This document shows positions 53,035 to 60,228 of a stretch of DNA of 60,228 nt, one piece after another. The stretch is from Bacteroidota bacterium (GTDB lineage Bacteria > Bacteroidota > Bacteroidia > Bacteroidales > Porphyromonadaceae), in the NCBI GenBank assembly GCA_023389855.1, contig JAEWDZ010000001.1, positions 1-60,228 of the forward strand. Reading direction: 5' to 3'. How positions within the stretch are numbered: the stretch's first letter is position 1; each line of letters opens with the position of its first letter. The notes under the pieces are model-generated. The model ran no database searches and was not told the origin of the DNA. It saw nothing but the letters and a program-made list of their open reading frames with translations. The translations under genes were made by a program, and so were the position numbers.

Positions 53035-54153
53035 TTAATAGAGTTTACGGTAGATCATCTCCATATCCTCTACAGTGAATGGGGTGTAATTATTCTTCAG
53101 TAGGCGTTGCTGAGTAGCCATAGCATTTTCTGCAAAGCCTCTTACTTCTTCATCTTTCATCCCGTATTCGCGGAGTTTTTTCAAGGGGATGAGTTTGCTA
53201 AGTAGTGCGTCTAATTCATCATAAACGTTTTCTACAGAGCAGCTGAGTTGCTTAGCAAGGAAAGTTTCGATCTCCTGTAAACTCTGTCCATTAGGATCTT
53301 TTTTATGGTAGGTTTTAAATACCTCTGTGAACAACTGATAATTTGATTCTCCGTGAGGTACGTGATATGTGCCTCCAAGTGGATAGGACATGGCGTGTAC
53401 AGCTCCTACTCCAGCATTCCCAAATGCGATGCCTGCCATGTTAGCTGCTATCAGCATATCTCCGTGGCGTTGGTGACGATATTCCTCGCCCTTTTCGGCT
53501 ATATTTTTGAAAATATCTATAATGCTTTCAATAGCTCTTAAGCTAAAAGTTTGTGTGTATATATTTGCTTTAGGCGATACGTACCCTTCAACAGCATGGA
53601 TAAGAGCGTCGATAGATGCGGCAGCATAAGGCTTGAAGGGAAGACCATTGAGGAGCTCAGGGATGAATACCGCTACATCGGGAGTTATGGCATCATCGGC
53701 CAGACCCATTTTAGTGTGAAGAGATTTTAGTTCAGCGATAGAAATATTCGTTACTTCACTACCGGTACCTGCAGTTGTAGGGATAATGATAAGTTGCTTA
53801 TCTTTGATGATAGGCATTTCACGCTTAAAAGCAGGTACTACATCGGTGAGATCTTTTATGACAAAAAGTTTGGAAATGTCAATAACAGTTCCTCCACCTA
53901 TACCTATGACGCGGTTAAATTTTTTACCTGCTACATCAGCAAGGATTTTGTTCATCATTTCGTCACTAGGTTCGCCTACACCGTATTGTTCTTGCATGAT
54001 GAAGTTGCATTTAAGGTTGCAGGCCTGCATAAATGGTTTGTACAAAAAGTCGTTGGTTATAACCAAGTCCATTTCGTTGAGACCAAATTCTTCAGCAAAC
54101 TGCGCAAAGGAGTCTACCTTATGCAGTTCCGTTTTCATTTTAAAGATTTGCAT
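53035..54153 (-). CDS. 4hbD: NAD-dependent 4-hydroxybutyrate dehydrogenase
   Basis: It reduces succinate semialdehyde to 4-hydroxybutyrate. An iron-type alcohol dehydrogenase of 372 residues, close in layout to the Clostridium kluyveri enzyme as I remember it: NDFLYKPFMQACNLK, VIGIGGGTVIDISKLFVI for the nucleotide, IIPTTAGTGSEVTNISIAEL, and the metal-ligand region HAMSYPLGGTYHVPHGESNY. The ATG at 54153 matches the relatives' N-terminus; ATG 54138 is a possible alternative. Confidence 0.92.
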   Translation of the reverse strand: MQIFKMKTELHKVDSFAQFAEEFGLNEMDLVITNDFLYKPFMQACNLKCNFIMQEQYGVGEPSDEMMNKILADVAGKKFNRVIGIGGGTVIDISKLFVIKDLTDVVPAFKREMPIIKDKQLIIIPTTAGTGSEVTNISIAELKSLHTKMGLADDAITPDVAVFIPELLNGLPFKPYAAASIDALIHAVEGYVSPKANIYTQTFSLRAIESIIDIFKNIAEKGEEYRHQRHGDMLIAANMAGIAFGNAGVGAVHAMSYPLGGTYHVPHGESNYQLFTEVFKTYHKKDPNGQSLQEIETFLAKQLSCSVENVYDELDALLSKLIPLKKLREYGMKDEEVRGFAENAMATQQRLLKNNYTPFTVEDMEMIYRKLY

Positions 54154-54195
54154 ATCTTATATAGTCCTATCTGATTGTTTATTTAGTAGTTGCAA

Positions 54196-55485
54196 TTATT
54201 TATGGAATCGTTTGTTATATTCCTCTTGTAATTCTGCTCTAAAGTCGGGATGGGCGATCGCTATAAGTGATTCGGCCCTTTCTCTTAGTGATTTTCCTTT
54301 TAATGCAGCTATACCATATTCTGTTACGATATAGTCGACGTCATTACGACTAGTTGTAACAGCAGCACCATGAGTAAGATTAGCTACAATACGAGATGAT
54401 GTTCCTTTTCTAGCTGTGGAGGGAATAGCTATTATACTCACACCATTCTTTGCCATTGCAGCACCGCGTACATAGTCTACCTGGCCACCTACGCCGCTTA
54501 TTTGAGTAGAACCAATGGATTCACTGCATACTTGTCCCATTAGGTCAACCTCTACACAACTGTTTATGCTTATTATATTATCCAACTGCATGACGGTCGT
54601 TGGATGATTTACGTAGTCCACGGGCGATAGTTCTACATTGGGATTATTATTTACGTAGTCGTAAAGTTCCTTGGTTCCCATCAAGAAGGTGGCAACATGC
54701 TTATTTTTGCCAATTTCTTTTTTTGATCCGTTGATAATGCCTCGCTTAATTAAATCTACGGCACCAGAACTAAACATTTCTGTATGGATCCCAAGATCTT
54801 TTTTATCGGTGAGGAAAAGTAGTACAGCATCTGGAATTGCTCCTATACCGAGTTGTATTGTACTTCCATCTTTTACGAGAGACGCTACATTCTTACCAAT
54901 GCCACGTTCTACTTCGCCAATTTTGGGATTTGGTATTTCAAATAAGGGGCGATCAACCTCTACTATATAATCGATTTCTGAAATGTGAATAAAATTATCT
55001 CCTCCTATATAGGGCATTTGTTTATTCATCACTGCTATTACCGTACGAGCGACTTCGGCAGCGGGTTTCGTGTAGTCGCTACTTACGCCAAAACTGCAGT
55101 ATCCGTCTTCGTTAGGAGGTGTCACACTTATTACTGCGACATCACATCCTATTTTACCCTCACGCAGATAGCGGGGAACGTCGTGGAAAAAGACAGGAAC
55201 GAAATCACCTCTCCCCTGAGCAATACAGTCACGAGTGTTTCCAGAAAGAAAACCTAATCTTAATCGGATATTTTTTTCGATTCCTTCTGCTGCAAGTGGT
55301 TGCTCTCCTAGTGTAACTAGATGAAATACAGAAAGGTCGTTAAAGTTTTGATGTTGATCGGCCAAAGCCGATGCTATTTCTATGGGAAACGCGGCAGCAT
55401 GTGCGAATACCAAGTGGTCGCCATTTTGTATGCCTTTTTTTACGGCTTCTGATGCTGAAACAACTTTACTACTATAATCTATCAT
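54196..55485 (-). CDS. 4-hydroxybutyrate CoA-transferase
   Basis: It activates 4-hydroxybutyrate to its CoA ester using acetyl-CoA or a related donor. 429 residues of the acetyl-CoA hydrolase/transferase fold: HAAAFPIEIASALADQ, DVAVISVTPPNEDGYCSFGV, IQLGIGAIPDAVLLFL, and IGSTQISGVGGQVDYVRGAA near the CoA site. Assignment to 4-hydroxybutyrate rests on the neighbours. It is 43 bases after the 4hbD start side (downstream reading) and 49 bases after the NifU-like gene. Confidence 0.88.
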   Translation of the reverse strand: MIDYSSKVVSASEAVKKGIQNGDHLVFAHAAAFPIEIASALADQHQNFNDLSVFHLVTLGEQPLAAEGIEKNIRLRLGFLSGNTRDCIAQGRGDFVPVFFHDVPRYLREGKIGCDVAVISVTPPNEDGYCSFGVSSDYTKPAAEVARTVIAVMNKQMPYIGGDNFIHISEIDYIVEVDRPLFEIPNPKIGEVERGIGKNVASLVKDGSTIQLGIGAIPDAVLLFLTDKKDLGIHTEMFSSGAVDLIKRGIINGSKKEIGKNKHVATFLMGTKELYDYVNNNPNVELSPVDYVNHPTTVMQLDNIISINSCVEVDLMGQVCSESIGSTQISGVGGQVDYVRGAAMAKNGVSIIAIPSTARKGTSSRIVANLTHGAAVTTSRNDVDYIVTEYGIAALKGKSLRERAESLIAIAHPDFRAELQEEYNKRFHK

Positions 55486-55534
55486 TCTGTGGACAATTAA
55501 TATGTTTTGTTAATCGGTTTTACTTATCAGTAAT

Positions 55535-55831
55535 TTATTTTTTGCGGAGAATATTTTTTGCAATATTCCAAAGTTGTTCATCCACTTTGTTTACAGCGAT
55601 AACTTTTAGATTCGCTTTAGGAAAAGCCTCTGTTATAGCTGCCTCTACAGAGTTTGAAAGCGTATCGCCTAGAGAGGGGCAATTAGCACAGGCTCCCTGA
55701 AAAGAGACTCTTACTTCTCCATTTTCAGAAATGCTTTCAACCTGAATATCTCCATTGTGTGAATGTAGAAAAGGAGTCACTCGCTCGAGTAGAACTTTTT
55801 CTAATTCGCTTTTTGTTGGGATTTTTGCCAT
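55535..55831 (-). CDS. NifU-like iron-sulfur scaffold domain protein
   Basis: A 98-residue single-domain NifU C-terminal type protein. ITEAFPKANL and VSFQGACANCPSLGDTLSNS, with the CxxC pair that holds a transient Fe-S cluster. Placed between the CoA-transferase and the [4Fe-4S]-dependent dehydratase AbfD, it could supply clusters for AbfD; this is inference from position. The gap to abfD is 95 bases. Confidence 0.85.
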   Translation of the reverse strand: MAKIPTKSELEKVLLERVTPFLHSHNGDIQVESISENGEVRVSFQGACANCPSLGDTLSNSVEAAITEAFPKANLKVIAVNKVDEQLWNIAKNILRKK

Positions 55832-55926
55832 TACTTTAGTTACAAAGCCCTTTCCCCATGCGACATGTATCCAGGGGAAAGGACTATAATAATCATAGCT
55901 CTTTTTTACTCAGATTAGATCTAGAT

Positions 55927-57405
55927 TCATTTTTTAGAAACTTCAAAATGGTCCTTTGAGGTATCTACCTTGGCGATGATACGGGCCATTTCTTTTTTCT
56001 TTTCAAGTTCTCCCTGACGAGAAATCATGATACGTTGAGCTTGTGGTGAGCCTGCTCCGTGCATAGACTCAGTGCGATAGCCTACTGCCGCGGTACCAAG
56101 TGTAAGGTTTTCTATAAGACGCAATATGCGCATTCTGTTCTCAGTGTCTGAACCAGTCGCACCTACTAAGTATTTTTTGATCATAGGTCCAAGGACAGGA
56201 TCGTTGAGATCTTGTTCGGATGGCATGGTTACCATAAGACCTCCAGCAATATCCTCGGCGAGACGAGAAATGTCGTAAGGTAGACGGGTAATATTCTGTT
56301 TGCAGACGTTGGCTAGCAACAGGTCAATCAAATAGTTCCCTGCAGGAGTCGGAGCCCCTTCGCAAGAACATGCGATACCACAGGCAAAGAGAGTTTCATT
56401 AAGGTGAATCATTTCAATGATCTTATCCTTGATGTGAGATGCCTTAGGAACTCCGTTATAGTCTGCTGCGAGTGCCGCTGCACCGATCAAAACGTCGCCA
56501 ACACCAACTTTACAGCCACCGTATGACTGACGATGGTAGCCTGCAAATCGCTCTACAAGAAGACCTGCAAATTGGTACTCTTCGCACATGAAGACGCGTT
56601 CATTGGGAACAAATACATCATCAAATATTACCAATGCTTCATGACCTCCAAATTCACTATTCCCAAGATCAATTTCAACGTCTTTTTCCATTTTACGAGT
56701 ATCACAACTCTGACGACCATAGATCATAGTGATACCAGGAGCATCGCTTTCGATAGCACAACATACTGCGTAAGCCTTGTCTTCTTCTCGCATTGCCACT
56801 GTCGGCATGATGATATGTTCGTGAGAATTTACCGCTCCTGTCTGGTGAGCTTTAGCTCCACGGATCACAATCCCATCTTCACGTTTTTCTACTACATGAA
56901 GATACATGTCTGGGTCTGCTTGTCCGCTTGGACCACGGCCACGGTCTCCTTTAGGGTCCGTCATGGCGCCGTCAACAACCAAGTCACGGTCTTGAACCAT
57001 AATGAGCCATTTCTTGAAGCGTTCAAAATAATCAGTCCCGAGAGCCTTGTCCATATCGTATGTAGTAGAATAAACAGCATTGAATGCGTCCATCCCTACA
57101 CAACGTTGAAAACAACTTGCGGTTTTTTGACCCATCAAACGTTGCATTTTTACCTTCTTTATAAGGTCTCCAGTGTTTTGGTGAATGTTGCAAAAACGAT
57201 TGATGGTCCGACCAGTGAGATGACTGGTAGCAGTCATCAAATCTTTGTACTCGTCTTGCTGAGCTAATTCGTAACTCATTGCAATAGAGTTTAATGAGGG
57301 TCTAATCATAGGGTGATCAACGGGATTTTCGATCTTTTCACCCATGAAGTAAACATTCAAATTCATTTCTCGAAGACTTTGAATGTATTCATCTCTTGTC
57401 ATCAT
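55927..57405 (-). CDS. abfD: 4-hydroxybutyryl-CoA dehydratase / vinylacetyl-CoA isomerase
   Basis: It dehydrates 4-hydroxybutyryl-CoA to crotonyl-CoA, using FAD and a [4Fe-4S] cluster with an unusual site. The 492-residue length fits. All four cluster ligands known from the Clostridium aminobutyricum enzyme have counterparts: C-x3-C in TASCFQRCVGMDA (residues ~98 and 102), then H-x6-C in AGYHRQSYGGCKVGVGDVLI. FAD-binding features of acyl-CoA-dehydrogenase-like folds are in the rest. Two adjacent ATG codons (57405, 57402) can serve as start. It is the first gene of the set, with a leader of ~250 bases. Confidence 0.95.
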   Translation of the reverse strand: MMTRDEYIQSLREMNLNVYFMGEKIENPVDHPMIRPSLNSIAMSYELAQQDEYKDLMTATSHLTGRTINRFCNIHQNTGDLIKKVKMQRLMGQKTASCFQRCVGMDAFNAVYSTTYDMDKALGTDYFERFKKWLIMVQDRDLVVDGAMTDPKGDRGRGPSGQADPDMYLHVVEKREDGIVIRGAKAHQTGAVNSHEHIIMPTVAMREEDKAYAVCCAIESDAPGITMIYGRQSCDTRKMEKDVEIDLGNSEFGGHEALVIFDDVFVPNERVFMCEEYQFAGLLVERFAGYHRQSYGGCKVGVGDVLIGAAALAADYNGVPKASHIKDKIIEMIHLNETLFACGIACSCEGAPTPAGNYLIDLLLANVCKQNITRLPYDISRLAEDIAGGLMVTMPSEQDLNDPVLGPMIKKYLVGATGSDTENRMRILRLIENLTLGTAAVGYRTESMHGAGSPQAQRIMISRQGELEKKKEMARIIAKVDTSKDHFEVSKK

Positions 57406-57663
57406 AGCTTAATAATCCTTTCCTTCTTTGTCACTTGGAGCTGTTATATTAGAGGGTTCCAGATTGTTTAGGTCCAAGCAACTAGTTATTTTATTCAGCA
57501 ATTTTTATCTGGTATTATTTCTCAATTATATTGTGATTGTATGACGTCCTTCCCTTCCCCTAGAACTACGTTAGTCTAGTATATCAATATCTTACCTAAA
57601 TTTCTCAGATCTACGGTATTGAATACGATAAATGTGCGTTCAATACCCTATTTCTTTCTATGG

Positions 57664-57671
57664 CAAAGATA
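57664..57671 (-). promoter_or_regulatory. Candidate promoter -7 box of the abfD set
   Basis: TATCTTTG on the minus strand, 258 bases before the ATG. If used, the leader is long. Confidence 0.5.
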
Positions 57672-59086
57672 CATAATTCCCCTGATATAATGTATACTTT
57701 TTTGTGTCTTTTTTTTTATGCTTTTTAATATTCTGAAACCCCGATTTGACCTCGTATGTAAGTAAAAAAAAAGATGTTCTTTTAATGTGTGGCTATTTAG
57801 CTTTACATTATTCGAAGATACTTTCCCTTTTTGATATATTGAGATGCCAATATGATTTGCGGCACAATCCTATATGATGCATATAAAACGAAATTAAGTG
57901 AATGAAAAATTGCAGTAAATAGTTTGGACTTTTTTTGAGGGGAGGCGCGTAAACTACGGAGAGGAATATAATAAAATCAGGATGCGACCATTCGTATCCT
58001 AAAGAAATTATCTCTTTTGATTCAAGAAAGTGTTGAAAACGAAACGAGGCCTCGATTGGAGGTGGAGGGCGATGAACCCAATACCATAACAAGCAATATC
58101 GTAATTGTTTACATTATCTCATATTTCTTTTGTAGCCAAATTATAGCCCAAAGAGAGTATTTTGAGAGTATCTATAAGATGTTACTACAACTAATACACA
58201 CTTCGTATTTCTCGTGTTCAAAGGTTCAAAATAAGATAAACATCTTCCAATTATTTGGGAAATATAATTGCGTCAAGACTTTTGCCTGCAAATCCAGTGT
58301 CCGGAACAACTCCCTTTTATATTTAGCTTTGTACCGTGCACTGTCAGTCTTTTTGTTTTTCTGTAAAAAAAACATCGCTTCTGCTCTTTTGCCTTTATTT
58401 TGCTTTATGGTCTATCCTTCTAAAAATCTAATGATGGATAAATAAATGGTAGAATAATACCTAAAAATGGTATTGCTATAATTAGTGCCAACAGTTTTTT
58501 ATTTAGGGACTTTGCATCAGATGTAAAAACATTGGACATATTTATGAACCAGAAGTCATAAATTGACATCTATCCTGGAGAAGGTCGTCTGTTTATTGTG
58601 CATACAACTCATGATATGCTTTGGGAATCATGTGCCAACATTGAAAGGAGGGTAGAAGATGTCGGAATGGAATATTCGATTTTTCTTAAGACCTGTAAAT
58701 TGGAGAAAGTCATTCGAATCAGTTGTTATACAAAGTGTGTTTTTTTTATCGATCCCAATCGATTTTTCGCTTCTGAACTATCTTATTGATGAGTAGAGTG
58801 ATACCATTTAGTGGTGGGTGGATAGGTGACAATTTAGAAATGAGCGAAGTGCTTTGAGGTACATTGTTTTGAATAGCCAAAGAACGCTCACTATTTCGGT
58901 CGCAAATGTACAAAATTTCACCAAAAAGAGAGAACTCTTTTGATTTATTATATTGAGACCTCAATGTTTTGGTATAAAGTATCCTTTCTTATATGTGATC
59001 TGAACTATTAATTCACTCCGATTCTTATTGAGCTTTCTAAAGTTGAGATTATATCCATCATATATCTTCGAACCTCCTATCAAATG
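57672..59086. other. Gene-poor interval
   Basis: About 1.4 kb of AT-rich sequence between the abfD promoter and the edge of the conjugative-element DNA. Short open frames occur on both strands, but none has protein-like composition, a plausible start or a neighbour that fits. It may be decayed accessory DNA. Confidence 0.5.
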
Positions 59087-59275
59087 TTATAATATCTGAT
59101 CTACTCTTGTGACATTGTATTTCTCATAATCATCCAGCTGGTTATAATATTCTCCAATAAGCTCGCGATCATCAGGATTATTCTCTTTTACATCATAGTA
59201 TTGCTTCTCGCCTTGTCTATATGTAATACGGCGTAGCCCATTGTTTGAAGTCTGTTTAAGGGGTATCCAAAGGGG
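59087..59275 (-). pseudogene. C-terminal fragment of a conjugative-element protein
   Basis: The minus strand carries an open frame without an ATG that reads LKQTSNNGLRRITYRQGEKQ, then YYDVKENNPDDRELIGEYYN, QLDDYEKYNVTRVDQIL and a stop at 59087. Composition is protein-like. It has no start of its own; the frame continues upstream into the inverted-repeat element as far as a TAG near 59340. I do not recognise the parent protein. Either it is the tail of a gene cut by the element or a by-product of the element's structure. Confidence 0.45.
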
Positions 59276-59537
59276 CGGAGTCCCTTGGCTCAGAAGGGTA
59301 TTTTTAGCGATAACGGAGTGCAGCGTGAAGAAAATACCCTAATGAGCTATGGCATTTCTTGAAATGACCATTTCGTCTCGTCCGAAGTTTGCCCTTGAGG
59401 AGTTTGCATTCTCTGAATGCACGGAGGCTTTGTTTCTAAGTTGGCTCTGCAAACTTGCGGTTCTGAGGAACTGCCATAACTACCGAAACAAAGCCGTCCT
59501 TCTGCATATTTTTCTTCTTTAATGTCTTTGGATACCC
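59261..59537. repeat. 277-base element with nested inverted repeats
   Basis: The ends are a perfect 12-base inverted repeat, GGGTATCCAAAG (59261-59272) and CTTTGGATACCC (59526-59537). Inside, further perfect inverted pairs occur: AGGGTATTTT (59295) / AAAATACCCT (59331), CATTTC / GAAATG (59353/59361), GCATTC / GAATGC (59406/59415), GGCTTTGTTTC (59426) / GAAACAAAGCC (59485), TATGGCA / TGCCATA (59348/59472) and AAGTTTGC (59385) / GCAAACTT (59449). No target-site duplication flanks it. It may be a structured noncoding RNA or a small mobile element. Confidence 0.7.
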
Positions 59538-59571
59538 GATGATAGAATAATGTTATTTGCTCTCTTTTGCC

Positions 59572-60228
59572 TTATCGTCTAAGTCCTCGTTTACGAGGTG
59601 GTATCACCTGTTTTTGCCCTGTTCTATGGGCAACGTGGTACTCGTTGAGGTCTTTGTATCGGGCATACTGTCGGCTCATATCCTCTACCTTGATGCCTGA
59701 CGATTGGATAGATTGAAGAGCCTGCCGTCCTGCTTGGTCGTTGTCGAGGAATGCTCGAACGGAGTCGCTGCCGTTCTCGTGGAGATAGGCAACGGCTCTA
59801 TGGATATTGCTCACGGAATTCAGAACGATGGAAGGCGAAATGGCTTCTTTTCCTTTCACCGTGAGAAGGGAAAGGAAGTCCACAAAGCCCTCGAAGATAC
59901 AGAGAGGAGCGTTGCTCGCTCTTCCTGCAATCACGGATATATCTTTCGGAGCGATTGTTCCCTTGAATGTCTTGTCGCCCCGAAGTTCATATCCTCCTGC
60001 ACGATTGGGAAAGCCGATGGCGGAGTATTCCCGTCCTCCTATTTCGTAACGAACATGGCGGAGATAAGGACTTGCCACGGCAAGGTCTATCTTGCGTACA
60101 TCTCGGAGGTAACTTTGCAGATGCAGGGGCAACTCCTTGCTGACGGAGAGAATACGCCTTGCATCATTTTGTCGCCGTTCATTTCTCTTCCGCTCCGTGT
60201 GTGCTTCACGATGAAAGGAAAAGTACTT
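59572..60228 (-). CDS. Toprim-domain DNA primase of a conjugative element (partial)
   Basis: The frame is open from the stop at 59572 to the right edge (about 218 residues), so the true start and any zinc-finger N-terminus lie outside the window; the TTG at 60132 is internal. The toprim catalytic Glu is in PLCIFEGFVDFLSLLTV, and the DxD motif is VRAFLDNDQAGRQALQSI. YARYKDLNEYHVAHRTGQ and a basic tail complete it. Such proteins are carried by Bacteroides-type conjugative transposons and are thought to prime the transferred strand. The sequence is GC-richer than the chromosome nearby. Confidence 0.85.
   Translation of the reverse strand, partial: KYFSFHREAHTERKRNERRQNDARRILSVSKELPLHLQSYLRDVRKIDLAVASPYLRHVRYEIGGREYSAIGFPNRAGGYELRGDKTFKGTIAPKDISVIAGRASNAPLCIFEGFVDFLSLLTVKGKEAISPSIVLNSVSNIHRAVAYLHENGSDSVRAFLDNDQAGRQALQSIQSSGIKVEDMSRQYARYKDLNEYHVAHRTGQKQVIPPRKRGLRR

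Noticed and set aside
58017..58445. A 142-residue open frame in the gene-poor interval
   Set aside because: Cys/Phe/Ser-rich with no recognisable domain, no promoter and no conserved neighbour.
58746..58964. A TACATTTG box (58903-58910, minus strand) with a short open frame
   Set aside because: No -33 box at a suitable distance and no credible start codon downstream; probably a chance match in A/T-rich DNA.

Overview
The window looks like chromosome of a Bacteroidota bacterium, most likely a Porphyromonas-type anaerobe. Evidence: many starts are preceded by the Bacteroidota -7 box TAnnTTTG, several with a TTG box 19-20 bases upstream; the primary sigma factor is the short 287-residue form; two exported proteins end in type IX secretion sorting domains; and the genes for butyrate formation from succinyl-CoA, Na+-NQR and KorDABC are those of asaccharolytic oral anaerobes. 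Most of the window is AT-rich; the two edge fragments that resemble conjugative transposons are visibly richer in GC.

Layout. 1-2.9 kb: a serine palmitoyltransferase-like gene that reads in frame into a TetR-like N-terminus at the left edge, then a decayed mobile-element patch (truncated DUF3945-type protein, integrase pseudogene). 2.9-10.5 kb: pfkA, mutY, tRNA-Gly(CCC), a BspA-like leucine-rich-repeat protein and an Omp28-like protein, the last two being predicted T9SS cargo. 10.6-16.5 kb, minus strand: a tripartite RND efflux operon with a small PII-like gene at its end. 16.8-17.7 kb: rpoD. 17.9-27.2 kb: six tandem paralogous lipoprotein genes, each with its own terminator and five with an evident promoter; this is the most unusual region. 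27.5-34.4 kb: mfd, ychF, ansA and a metallo-beta-lactamase-fold hydrolase. 34.8-41 kb: nqrABCDEF. 41.4-44.5 kb: korDABC with a small membrane protein inside it. 44.6-46.5 kb: a conserved unknown gene and an endonuclease/exonuclease/phosphatase gene. 46.8-47.4 kb: tRNA-Asp, Leu, Leu, Cys. 47.6-51.2 kb: starch-synthase-domain protein, DUF4270 lipoprotein and nucleoside-type MFS transporter. 51.6-57.4 kb: succinyl-CoA to crotonyl-CoA genes (sucD, 4hbD, CoA transferase, NifU-like, abfD). 57.4-59.1 kb: no credible gene. 59.1-60.2 kb: conjugative-element DNA, with a 277-base nested inverted-repeat element beside a toprim-domain primase that runs off the edge.

How it fits together. KorDABC can make succinyl-CoA and reduced ferredoxin; SucD, 4HbD, the CoA transferase and AbfD take succinyl-CoA through 4-hydroxybutyrate to crotonyl-CoA, the precursor of butyrate; NQR turns NADH oxidation into a sodium gradient. 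Both edges carry conjugative-element fragments, so this chromosomal block is bordered by past insertions. The best candidates for something undescribed are the lipoprotein array with its sequence-drift hotspots (microsatellite linkers, one double-frameshifted member, a leftover promoter block), the structured 277-base element at 59.3-59.5 kb, and the enzyme-TetR read-through junction at the left edge.
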